Of a DNA stretch of 64,000 nt, positions 41,517-52,640 are shown in pieces. The DNA is from Isoetes taiwanensis (lineage: Eukaryota; Streptophyta; Lycopodiopsida; Isoetales; Isoetaceae), in contig JAJEKV010000111.1 in the NCBI GenBank assembly GCA_021234155.1, forward strand, positions 2,052,968 to 2,116,967, written 5' to 3'. The position numbers and the translations under genes are program-made. The notes under the pieces are model-generated. The model made no database searches, had not been told where the DNA came from, and saw only the letters and a list, made by a program, of their open reading frames with translations. Numbering within the stretch: the first letter of the stretch is position 1; each line of letters begins with the position of its first letter.

Positions 41517-42037
41517 CTTGTAATGTTCCAAGGGCAATATTGACCATATCCAGCATACTACGTGCTTGAAGGATTTTCAGTTGAGAAGGAGAAATTGTGC
41601 ATGAGAACTCAGGTTTAAGCAGGCCTGAGATATGACATTTCACTGCCAGGATGATACATTTTAAAAAACTTCCCATGGAGGGAACATTGTGAGTCTCCAA
41701 GGCAGAGCACCAAAAAGAAAAAGAGTAATTGGTCTCTATGACATGCAACTGTAATAAAAGGCATACTTACCAGACCTAACCTGCTGATTGTTGATGTAAT
41801 CGTCGAACACATGCACCTAAAATAATGAACCTAGCTATGTTAGGATATCACTATATTACTGAGAAGAGAACATTCTCTTACCTGTGCTGTAACGGCATCC
41901 ACTAAGTTATCGTCATTGAGGTATGCATAGAAGATCAATGATAATATCATAGTAGTTATTGCTTGCCACGTAATATCACATGTTATGGCCCATGTTAGTC
42001 CTGCATCAAGCATTTTCTCATCAAACAATAAAGAACC
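41517..42037 (-). CDS. Three exons of an unidentified host gene
   Basis: Three exons on the minus strand join in consistent phase with good splice sites. Exon a, 42037-41882 (52 codons, acceptor TATTCAG, donor CAG/GTAAGAG), encodes LFDEKMLDAGLTWAITCD and FYAYLNDDNLVDAVTAQ. Exon b, 41816-41771 (46 nt, acceptor TTTTAG, donor CTG/GTAAGT), encodes VHVFDDYINNQQVRS. Exon c, 41624-41517 (acceptor TATCTCAG, donor CAAG/GTAAGAG), encodes LLKPEFSCTISPSQLKI and ARSMLDMVNIALGTLQ. The chain is stop-free across both junctions, which supports a real gene. I do not recognise the protein; it looks helical and soluble. Further exons upstream (near 42080-42130) and downstream are likely but not certain. Confidence 0.6.
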
Positions 42038-45000
42038 CTGAATAGAAAAAAGAAAGGGAGCTGACTTACCTTGTAAAAAGACCTGCACGGTGTTTGACGT
42101 AGAAAACAAAAAGCAGACTTTCATTCTGGTCCAAGGTCGAAATTGCCATGTTATAATAAATTGGAGTTCCATGGCCACATTTATAAGAGCTGATGGACTT
42201 TCTGAGAACTTCATCCATTCATGCTTTATAATTTCATGATTCCAAATCTCTTTGGCTATCCCATTGCTTGTGAAATGAAGAGTTACAATGAAATTCATAT
42301 GAAATTAATAGCAGGGTATTGCTATTAAATCATGTAGATGATGACATCATAAACATTAGTTGTTTGTATTGACAGAAGGACCAAAAGGTTAAAATTACTT
42401 ATCTGGTTGGTGATGGAAATTTAATAAGCAAATAAATTGAACGTTCATATCTGCAGCACATGAAGAGAGCAGCAAATTGTTGTTATGTGACCAAGATAAA
42501 ATAGTATTCAACTGCATCTTAGCATCTGAAGCTTAGATGATTATCTGCATTTGTACAATAAAACTTAAATGCCTAGACTTCCCTAACAATCCACCATATA
42601 TACTTGTAAATATACTTAAGGTTATCAAATACATTAACTCACGCCGGAAAATGCATGAACCCAAAGGACTATGACATTCATTGCCATTCATTACATGGCA
42701 GTTCACTACCTATGATGATAGTCACGAATTCCTGCCACGAAGTTTGACAAAGCAGGCTCATCCTCTGCCACTGCATCGTAGATGCAATTCTTGCAGATTT
42801 TAATGGAAATCAAATATCCTAAAGCCTATGAATATCCATTTGTGCCATCATATATATTCTATTGACCTATGTGGAGCACATTTCTCACCACTTGTATTCA
42901 ATATGAATCGTCAAACTGGAGTAAAACTGGAAAAGCAAAGGGTTTGCACAAAGTATACCTCTATATGAATAGCTTCTCATCATTGCCATCGTGATTCTGT
43001 TAATTATTGAGCAGGTGCAATCGATTTCAGGCAAAGTGGACCCAAGCCTGCATAGAAATTCTCTTAGAAACTACATCTAAATGCTGTAAAATAACTAACC
43101 AGTCTATGCTAAATTTGAAGTTTGCACACAACATCTAATATACAGCTTTCAGCCTTCTTCTCTAAATTGATCTATATGCACAAATTAAAATAAAGAGCTC
43201 AAAATAGAACAATGATGCAAAATCAATCAATTACGTGCCTCTCAATAATACCAAAATTAAGGTTTACATATCAACAGACATAGGATCATTTGGCTATAAA
43301 TATGACATACTTGCAATATAAAAGTAAAATAACTTGAAGTATTACAAAAACATTTATAATTCTTAGTGATAGACTCATTAAGAGCTTCTGGATATTATTT
43401 GAGGTAACAGTTATAATAAAGAACAGCAAGACAACGTAACTTACACAGAGAAAACAGACACACTTACAATACAATTAAATCCATGTGGATATCTGTAGAC
43501 AGATCTATCATTACAGAAGCTGGCATCCATGTTTCGAGCATCATAATAGCTTCTTGATTTAGAAAAAATAGCTCTTTCTGAACATGCTATAATCAAGTCT
43601 TAACAGAACTCATCCATACTGCCTTGAAAGCTGCACACGAAAACCCTGCATGAGGAACAACTGATACACGATTCAAGATCTATAAGCATTAAGAAAAGTG
43701 CCCACAATGGTTGTCACTCTAAAGGCAAGGATTTTGATGTACAAAAACCCCTAAATAATGGGAGGATCTGTTGCCAAGAGCTGAATTAAAACCCATGTTG
43801 ACCTGTTTAATGTTGAATATTCCATACTTCCTGGTTTTAGGGATTCCTCCCACCGCATAAGGAGCATCGCTTTGGCAAGTAGAAGAGATTGAGTTACATA
43901 ATATCTGCTTCATCACTGTACGTTAATGCCGGACCAAATAAGAAATAGGGGAATAAACTTCGTTACCTGATCAGGTTAAACTGGAAGCATGCTCATCGTC
44001 TAAAAAACCCTGGCCATACCTTGCCGAATTTGCAGAAGCAGAGGTACATCATTGGGAATTCATAAAGATAAAGAAAAACTACTATTTCCTTGTCTTCCAT
44101 ATGCCTCTCATGCCGTTCACGTTATCATTCTAATTTCGTCCAAATCCATATTTTCATATGGATTTGGACCCAGAAATCCAAAAATCATACCATTTTCTTT
44201 TTCTCGATTTTTGGAAGACCGGTTTTTTTTTTCAGGCGGCGAAAATCCCTAAAACCTTAGGGAAATCAATTATGTTTTCTCTCTAGATCGGAAAAACCAA
44301 ATTTAAACAATAAGATTTAAAGTTTCCATACTTCACCACAGAATCCGAGCTTCCAAATAGCACATACGCCACACAAATATCTTGATCAAAAGCCTAGGCA
44401 AAATAGGGGTATAGATTCACAAGATTTGGTGTAAGAAATACGTAATTCTTAACATGGTTGCATTATGCTTTAGATATGTCCGACAGGAATGATCCATTTG
44501 AAGGAGGATAATGCGTGGTGAATATATCTGTAGCCGAAGGAAGTAGAACCCTTCAAACCCAAAAACAGAGCAGAATCGAGTCGAAGGCTTGGCAGAAGCC
44601 TGCCGATTATCTTGGAGACAACCCGTGTGTTGTTTCTGGATGTGGAGGATTTGGCCGAATTTGCTGAAGAAGAATCTGGCAGGTCTGTGATCTATGATGA
44701 TTTGCATTGAAGCTTGGATGAATTCGGCTGCTGTGGATGAGTCTGGCTTGCCATTGTGGATGAATTTGACTATGAAGATAGTGCAGGTGGAGTATGTTGG
44801 TTAGTTCCTACTCCAGCACTTGAATAGAAGGGAAGGTATTTAGATAAACTGCTTGCACATGTTGTATGAGCAGTAGACCGTGGGAGGCAGGAATTAGATT
44901 AAGGTTTTGCTTCTATTGGAGCCAGCCGAAAGTAGTATTGCGGGTTCATTCAGGATGGTTGAATCTGGGATTCGCATTAGAATGACATTACTGTGCTAGT

Positions 45001-45244
45001 TTGAATCAGGATTTAATTAGATCTGCCGGTGCTTCTTTCTCTCTTTGCCTCGCTTGCCACGGTCTCTCCCTGCTGGTCTTGCTCCCCATGCCATGTGTAT
45101 GGTCCCATCTTTTTGTTGGGACTCAATGGTTCCGTTGGACGGCCCTTGGAGTTTTAGTTTGTTAAAAAAAATATCGATTAGGATAAGTAGAGCGATTAGG
45201 ACGCAAAATGATGCAATGTACAAGCTGAACTTGCACCGAGGGGG
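42038..45244. other. Stretch without identified gene
   Basis: AT-rich with small frames. It may hold upstream exons of the gene at 41517-42037; an exon-like segment with donor CAAG/GTAAGT lies at about 42080-42130 (-), though its phase does not clearly fit. 44.4-45.2 kb is more GC-balanced and could be a promoter/5' UTR region. Confidence 0.35.
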
Positions 45245-45395
45245 AGAATAGAATAGAATATTTTTTTTAAGTCCACAAAGACCAATAGGCGATGGGGCCC
45301 TTACAATGAGCTAGTATAACTATGCATGGATTAAAAAATCCTGCCTCGAAAGAATTTCAAGGGAAAAACCTTTCCAGTAATGACGATACTATACA
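45245..45395 (-). repeat. SINE-like repeat, (GAATA)n tail, no 5S head
   Basis: Plus strand AGAATAGAATAGAATA, T run, AAGTCCACAAAGACCAATAGG, then a stretch with TTTCAAGGGAAAAACC. It matches the repeat at 56426-56575 over the tail, the TCCAC-GAGACC module and the GAAGGAAAAAC motif, and the tail/module of the 5S-headed element at 28862. The 5' (right) limit is uncertain. Confidence 0.6.
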
Positions 45396-47325
45396 ACAAT
45401 AAAATCAATAGATGCAAAGAAGATCATGGTGACTGCTAATAGCTCAACAATTGAAGATGCGCATCTAGTACTTCAAGTATGTATCACGTTAAGTCATGCA
45501 CAGATGGTGCTTGATACAAAGTAAGAAATTACTTTGAGCTCTACAACAAGAAAATCAAATGATCTTAGTGGGGAGAGGCCCGACTATGTTGTTGCAGGCT
45601 TGTTTCCCTGTTGTTCTCTATCGTCCCCTGGGCACGGGGAACTAACTCCGCGTCCCTGTGGTCATCATATCGGCTGTAGTGATCAGTCGCTGCGGGCTTC
45701 CCGAAATACACTTGATGTATTGGAAAATATCAACAGGTACGAGAACCACACCAATCCACCAGATGCAATCCAATATCTAAGATTAGCTCGTTTCACCTAA
45801 CCCGGCCCAATTCCAGCATTATCTTGCTGTATCAACAAGAATCCAATGAATCTATGATTGTAGGCCTTATTATTTGGTATTAGATTCTAAGGTTGTGGAA
45901 AAATTGATGTGTTCCACATGCTTGAGGGCAAGCATCTCGAGGGATGGAGGAATTGATATGGTATGTGGGGTATTGGGATAAAGCCTTGGAAAAGTTGGGA
46001 CGCATTGGATAACAATTTCCAAGGATCCGCCCTTTTAGGGAGTTGGTCAAGCCTACAAGAGGTAGGCCTTATCAATGGACAGAGAAGTAGTGAAAGCGTG
46101 GAATGTAATGTTAATGTCAAATAACGATTCTTGATCATCACAAAAGCAGGACATCTCAGAAGTGTATGATTTTCATCTTCAATAATCTGTAATCAGAAAC
46201 AAACACATATTCTTGCCTCTTGTGGCAATTGCGGCTGCTCCCACCTATCTATTTCAATCCATAGCTTGTGGAACCCTGTATGAATTGATACAATAGCTAC
46301 ACTTTTTTTTTTTTGAACAAAAATACAAGCAAGCTTGTGGTCCTTTTGCCGAAATAAAGTTTATATGTGCATAATAATGACCCGATTTTGGGCCAAGCCG
46401 TGTGGACGTACTGTTCCAAAAGCAAAGGACATGGGAAAAAAAAGAAACTATGGCAGCCATGCCGAGTGGTAAGTACAACATACTAGACGAGAAGCTAGCA
46501 TAGTCCAAATCTACACTTCTACAAAGAGAGGACAGAAAGAAAGAAGCTTTGATCAAGTAGCATGAAGCAAAGCTGCACTAATTGCGTGTTTTTAGTGCAT
46601 GTTTGGCCCATGCCAAGAAGTAAAATATTCGAACACGTGAACAAAGAATGTTTTAATTTCCTTTCCTTGGCTGCACAATAACAACGAAGCTTTGCAAAAC
46701 GTGACAGACAAGCGGATAAGCTAGAATTGGAGGAATTGTTGTACATCAAAAAAAGCAAACCTGCTTCAAAAAATTTGACGTTCATATTTTAGAAAGCAGT
46801 GTATAATGGCCTTACTTCACAGACTAGACAGCCCTTTTACTTTTATGAGGATGTGCTTTTCCATATGCATTATTATTTCTAAATCTGGACCACTCTAAAA
46901 AGAGGAAGCATTGAGAAAGAGACAACACGTCAACCAAATAAAGAACACCATCATAGCCTTATCCTCCTGCTCTTGAAGTCCACTGCAAATTTTAGTGTAA
47001 ATCCCCAAGTAGAACAACGTAACATCATGCTGTCACTTCATGCCTGCAGCTGCAAGTTTACCTGAAAGCTTGAGAGTAAATAAATACATAAAGTCCAAAC
47101 AAAATTCTCTGCTTTCTCCAACCTTGGAGAATCACCGCATCTTATATCTTTTGGATGCCAACTCTTCTCATTTACAATGTAAAGTTCAGTCCAAAAGAAC
47201 CAGACAAAACATTGACGGATGGTATCAACTCTTTGTTGTAATTGAGCTCTTAAGGTGAAGTCATTGAAAAGTAGTCTCGTAAACAAAGAAGGTTGCTTAT
47301 CTTTGCAAAATGTGAACTTCCTTAC
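45396..47325. other. Stretch without recognised gene
   Basis: Short frames. A T13 run at 46303 next to GAACAAAAATACAAGC may be the poly(A) end of a small retroposon on the minus strand. The 3' end of the Siva-like gene may extend into 47.04-47.33 kb, where a frame stays open on the minus strand. Confidence 0.4.
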
Positions 47326-48342
47326 TTCCAGTTGACAAATAAGACAGGCTTCACTTTACACAGTCATTTATCTGCAAAATTGTCGTCTCTCTAGATCTTC
47401 GGCATTACATTCAAAGCAAAATAATCTATCCAAGCGTTCCTCGTAACTGGAATAGGTGAAGATTTATGCATGGGTCAACGTCCACAAAAAAAAAGACAGA
47501 AGAATTATTAGAAGGGAAAGAAAAGGAAATACTTAGTGATTGAACATGTTGAACAGAACTGCTCATTACATCCATCACATGGCTTAACACAAGAATCACA
47601 AAGAATCTTCCTGCAGTAAGCATTGGAGAAAAAAACCCCTTCAATGGCATTAGTCCATAGATTCATACAAAAAACAGGAAAAGGTCATCTTACATGCAAT
47701 GGAAGCATGCGGCTGTACATTGCACCTCTCGTAAACAAAAGCCGCATTTCAGTTGGGAAGAAGCAGTATCTTCTATCTCCATTTCGGATTTCCTATGCGT
47801 AGACGTACGTGCACCAGCTTTAAGCTTGTCTAACGTACTTTCTATTCAAAATGGTTATGAATAAATGGCACAATTATTAAAAAAAAATGAAGAACCATAC
47901 ATGTAAAATGCATTTCAACTGTGATCAAGGTTGCAGAGCAGATTCAAATTTCAGATCAGACTTCATATTATGTATTCAAAGGCAAAAAACTGACAACGAC
48001 ATGCTTAAAGGTTGAATCTTTGAACACATCCACAAAAACTAATGATTTATAGATGGAATAGTACTTCTACAAATCTCAAAACCACAACAAATGGGCTGGA
48101 TTTATTTAAAGTTCGTATATAACGAACCCTATAATCTATTTGACCCTAAAAAATTTCGCTTCCATGCGAAGGGGAAAAAACGTACCATAAACGGATTGAG
48201 TAGCGGTATTGCAAGCTTTGATAGAGAAAGATCTTGAAGAAGCATGCTGAGAAGAGGAAAGTGGGCGATCCTCGAATCCGTCAAAGGGCCTGGGACGTTT
48301 GCAGCCCAACATAGCTGAATTTCTTAGGGCGAAATTCCACAT
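47326..48342 (-). CDS. Siva-like cysteine-rich zinc-binding protein (spliced gene)
   Basis: Four exons on the minus strand with consistent phases. Exon 1, 48342 or 48312 to 48186 (start MWNFALRNSAM or MLGCKRPRPFDGF), ends QSVY, donor TATG/GTACGT. Exon 2, 47772-47694, encodes the block CGFCLREVQCTAACFHC, donor CAT/GTAAGA. Exon 3, 47610-47533, encodes ILCDSCVKPCDGC and FCSTCSIT, donor CTAA/GTATTT. Exon 4 begins at 47353 with EACLICQLE; whether it ends at a donor at 47326 or reads on toward 47040 is unclear. The CxxC spacing reproduces the C-terminal Cys-rich zinc domain of Siva proteins (apoptosis-associated in animals; plant role unknown to me). The N-terminus is short, basic and Ser-rich, suggesting a small nuclear or cytosolic protein. 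Confidence 0.72.
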
Positions 48343-49434
48343 CTATTGTACATTTATATGCTTACGTGGACAATATCATCTCTCCATGTAAAAATGGCGC
48401 GTAAAAAAAGCATTGGTCAAATGGTCTAAGGGCCAGATTCTACTATCGGCAATGGCACTTGGGAGCAAAATCTCAACTGCGGCTTCCTTCTGTGACCTAA
48501 GATAGGCAATGATTCCACTCATGGCAGCGGCAATTAGTTCAAAATTTTAAAAAAATCAAACTTGGCGAAAATCTACGGCATCTGCTCTCTACTTGGCAGG
48601 AATCCAGCCCACGGCAATTATCATAATCTGAAACTTATGGCAGTGCTCCCCTGATAGTTAACCGAGTGTTTTGCAATTAGATGTGAGAGTTTTCAGTTTT
48701 GAGGCCAGCGTTTTGCTAACTACTAATCGTCGAAGCTTCAAATATGAGATGCCATCAAAGGATTGGTGTTCAGTTAGTTGATACGCCCATAATTGTGCCA
48801 GTGGAATCTCGGCCTAAGTTCGTTACTTATTATGTAAATGACGTTGTGTTGAAATTATGTATAAGGGAAAATACCCCGCGAGGGTTTTTCGGAATAATCT
48901 GCGAGGCGGCACCGCCAGGGGTGGTGGCGCACACCACCGCTATGCATCCGGCACTGCTGAAGGCGCCGCCGAGTAGATTTTTCCTGGGAAACTCGAGAGG
49001 GGTAGTTTCCCATACATAAGAGCATTGTCCCCGTGGAAAATAGTTTGGCGGCGCCACTTCGCAAATTTCATAAGCCAAATCCATGTGGTAAAATAGACGC
49101 AATAGAGGCGCATTTGAGAGTTCCGTTCCTTACGTGCATTTGGTGGTAGTATTAGTTCTATTTTACATGATTTAAAAAGGTGTAATTTCATAGTAATTTC
49201 ACAAAAGTTCTTTTACTAGTTCTCAAGATCAATCTTCGTATTATCAATGTGCACATGATTGGTCTTTAGTGGATGCTAAGATTCCTCTCCCCTCTTCCCC
49301 CACCAACAAAAGCCTTTTTGAAGGGGGGGAGTAAACTATTTATAAAGCCCTACAGCAGATAGACACCCTCTTGAACAACCTTGAAGAGGAGATATCTACA
49401 AAGCCCTTTTAAAATTAATGTAGATGCCTTCTTC
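48343..49434. other. Upstream region of the Siva-like gene, with a GC-rich patch
   Basis: Contains the presumptive promoter of the minus-strand gene. At 48870-49070 a GC-rich island with GGTGGTGGCGCACACCACC and several GGCGGC/GCCGCC words stands out from the AT-rich surroundings. No gene seen in it. Confidence 0.4.
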
Positions 49435-49970
49435 TTAAAGTAGTAGCCTGACAAATGTCTCCCAAACAAGGGAAACATCACCTTCAAACACACACTTGAA
49501 CTTTCTTAGCTTCTCTATGAGCATGTGCAGTGCTTGTGAGGCTAGAATATATGCATCTTTGCCTAGAGTGAAAGAATTACGCCTCTTCCATATGACCCAT
49601 AATGCCCATGATCTGAAAATATGAAAAGCTTTGCATTTTGAGGCTAACCATTCCGTTGGATATCTACCTAGAAGGAGACCCTTGGTCCCCAGTGTAGTAT
49701 TGAACATATCCATGCACCAAAACCACACAACTTGCAGGTCAGTGCACTCTTCTAAGCAATGTTCCAGGGACTCTTCATCTTGCACAATGGACATACAGGG
49801 CTCACGTCAGATTTGAATTTTGACACCCTTCTGTTTACCATAGGGACCCTATAAATCACTCCGGAGGGAGAAGTCTTATCCACACACCTTTCTAAATTTC
49901 CTTCAACTGTGTGTTTGTGACTTGCCACATTCCATTGGGCTGGTAGCAATAAAGTACCCTTTATTTTCAT
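49435..49970 (-). pseudogene. LINE ORF2 C-terminus (RT zinc-binding domain), frameshifted
   Basis: Minus-strand frames encode VPMVNRRVSKFKSDVSPVCP plus a CPLC motif, then after a frameshift ESLEHCLEECTDLQVVW. This is the zf-RVT Cys/His pattern (C-x2-C ... H-x3-C) at the end of plant L1-type LINE ORF2. The Trp-rich WALWVIWKRRNSF that follows is typical. No poly(A) tail seen at the low-coordinate end. A ~45-bp part of it is repeated at 50169-50215. Confidence 0.75.
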
Positions 49971-50279
49971 ACGCTTATAGGATAATTTTACAAATGATCA
50001 TGCTTGTAAAGATTGGTCGAGAACCCAAGGTTTCTTAATCAAGCAATTTTATTGGAAGACTTGCTGCCATACATTTCCACATTGTTTGTCATTATTCTGA
50101 AGGTCAAATTTCTGCTTGAATACCATATAGTCTATTAATTGACCAGCTTCATACCACATTGCACACGAACCTATGCCACAATGAACATACATGGCTCACG
50201 TCGGATTTGAATTTAGATACCCTTTTCGAAGAATCGAAACAATGCAAGGAGGGAATCTGCACGTGCTCAAGCTGTCACT

Positions 50280-50687
50280 GTGGAGGAAGCTGTTGAAGCA
50301 CCAATGATGGTATACGCTACTGTGAAAGGGGGTAAAGCAAACACGCAGACTGGAGTAATTCAGGTGCCAAGTATTATTTGTGGTAGACAAATTGCATTTT
50401 TGATTGATTGTGGTAGTACACATAATTTTATTTCACCTAGAATGGTTAAAAGTTTATCTCTTAAAACTAAGAAACGAAGAGCAAGGAAAGTTGAAATGGC
50501 TGGCGGAAATATTAGATATTCTCATGCAATTATGCCACAATTAGAATTTCAAGTAGGGGATATGATCTCTGGTGCTAATTTTGAGGTGATTGGTTTGGGT
50601 GATTATGATATCATTCTAGGATTGGAATGCCTTAGAGATGTTAAGGCATTGATAGACTTGTTTTTTTGGGGTTGTTATTTGTCATGA
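50280..50687 (+). pseudogene. Protease domain with DCG active site (element C)
   Basis: Retropepsin region with AFLIDCGSTHNFISPRM and, downstream, GLGDYDIILGLECL. The family motif is D-S/T-G; here the middle residue is Cys, one base from Ser, which should impair activity. The frame closes after KALIDL at 50687, with the RT linker in other frames. There are about 95 residues between the two protease motifs, a normal domain size. Confidence 0.8.
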
Positions 50688-50987
50688 TAAAATGGAACGG
50701 AATATAGGTTTGAAAATAACTTTAAAAACCGAAAGGTTGAACCACTCAGTTTCAAGTAAGCAAAAAGATGTTTGAGAAAAGGATGCTTAATGTTTATTGG
50801 CCATGTGACTGGCTTAGAAGAGGAATTAGTTCCTAGTGAAGCCAAGGGTTTGCTAGCAGAGTTTTAAGATGTCTTTCCTCAAGAATTGAAAGAGTTGCCT
50901 CCATTTAGAGTAGTTGACCATAAAATACAATTGATCCCTGGATCTACTCCTACTTCTAGATCACCTTACCGATTTCATGCCCTATAA

Positions 50988-51780
50988 TTGATGGAACTTA
51001 AGAAACAATTGGCTGAATTGCTAGATCAGGGGTTTATCCGTCCAAGTACTTCACCGTTTGGAGCACCTGTGCTACTTGTGAAAAAGAAAGATGGTACTTT
51101 AAGATTATGTATCAATTATAGGATGTTGAATCAGATTACTGTGAAGAATAGATATGCTTTGCCACGTATTGACGAGTTGAGATCAAGTAGAGCAAGCTAC
51201 GTATTTCTCAAAGATTGATCTTAGGTCTGAATATCACCAGATAAGGATCCAAGAGTCTGATATTTACAAGATCGCTTTTAGAATACATTATGGCCATTAT
51301 GAGTTTGTGTCATATCATTTGGCTTAATTAACGCACCTGCTACATTCATGAGATTGCTGAATGATACATTTACGAAGCAACTTGACAAATTTGCCCTAGT
51401 ATTCTTTGACGATATTTTGATTTACTCTAGGACATTAGAAGAACATGTAGAACATTTGAGAGAGAAGTGTTGACTATCTTGAGAAACTTCAAACTTTATG
51501 GAAAGATGTCTAAATGTGCTTTTGCCCAGCAGAAATTGAGTTACCTTGGCCATGTGATTTCAAGCAATGGAATTGAACCAGATCCATCAAAGATTAAAGT
51601 ATTCAAAGTTGGCCCATACCCAGATCTATCAAGGAAGTAAGGTCTTTTATAGGCTTAGCAGGTTATTATTGGAAGTTCATTGAAGATTTTGCTAAGAAAG
51701 CTGCCTCACTTACCTCTCTCAAAGAAAAGGAATTTGTATAGGATGCAAACTGTGAAACTAGTTTTAGTGTGCTCAAAGAG
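50988..51780 (+). pseudogene. Reverse transcriptase (element C), frameshifted
   Basis: Starts [20 protein letters not shown], then [18 protein letters not shown]. After a frameshift near 51200 come FSKIDLRS-type and HQIRIQES segments, then [14 protein letters not shown] (about 51400) with the catalytic Asp pair and VRSFIGLAGYYWKF (about 51640). At least four frame changes interrupt it. Confidence 0.85.
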
Positions 51781-51829
51781 GCATTAGTTACAAGCCCTGT
51801 GCTTAAAGTGCCTAACATGGAATTGTCTT

Positions 51830-52640
51830 TCCAAGTTGTGACCGATGCCTCAAAGGTTGTAATAGGAGGAGTCGATGCAAGAAAATAGGGTTTGTGCTTA
51901 TGAGTCTAAGAAACTTAATCCAGCTGAAAAGGGTTATCCTACTCATGACCTAGAAATGCTAGTCGTCGTCCATGCATTAAAGATTTGGAGACACTATTTG
52001 CTTGGCAAATCTTTTGTTTTGAAGATTGATCATGCTAGCCTTAAATATTTTATGCGCCAGCCGCATTTGAATAATCGTCAACGACATTGGATGGAATTGC
52101 TGCAAGAATATGATTTCACAATTGATTATCATCCTAGAGAAGATAATATGGTTGCAGATGCTCTTTTAAGGAAGCCATCTTGTGCTTTGATTAGTAGTGT
52201 GGGTTGTTCATGGCTGGAGACCATACGCTCAAAATTGGTTAATGACAAATACTTTGGATCAATCATTGCAAGGCTACAAAAGGAAGAGGCAGTTGAACAT
52301 TATCAACTCCAAAATGGAATTCCATATTACAAGGGTAAAATATGTGTACCCCAAGATAGGGATGTAATTCAGAAGATTTTATATGAAACGCATGATAGCC
52401 CAATAGCGGGGCATCCTGGAACTAATAAGACTTTAAGGAAAGTTCGACACCAATTCTTTTAGCCAGGAATGAGGCGTGAGACTCAAGAGTATGTTGTTAA
52501 GTGTTTACAATGTCAAAAGGTTAAAACTACACATATGAGACCTGCTGGATTCTTGCAACTGCTAGATGTGCCAATTAGAAAGTGGAATTCTATTGGAATG
52601 GACTTTATTGTAGGATTGCCACGAAACAATAGAAAACATG
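51830..52640 (+). pseudogene. RNase H and integrase zinc domain (element C)
   Basis: RNase H: VVTDASKVVIGG, then KGYPTHDLEMLVVVHALKIW and DHASLKYF and NMVADALLRKP. Integrase: HDSPIAGHPGTNKTLRKV, a stop (52460), then RRETQEYVVKCLQCQKVK, completing HHCC, and NSIGMDFIVGLPRN with the first catalytic Asp. Sequence similarity ends near 52640. Confidence 0.85.

Larger units (their letters stand above)
50225..52640 (+). mobile_element. Ty3/gypsy chromovirus C, 5' part (protease to integrase)
   Basis: A plus-strand pol remnant of a family different from the H3 element: protease, RT, RNase H and the integrase zinc domain follow in order with several frameshifts. It breaks off within integrase near 52640, just after the first catalytic Asp (MDFIVGLP). 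A matching integrase C-terminus and chromodomain lie 9 kb downstream at 61520-62189 in the same orientation, suggesting one element interrupted by later insertions and deletions. No 5' LTR or gag was recognised upstream; a LINE shard abuts it. Confidence 0.75.
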
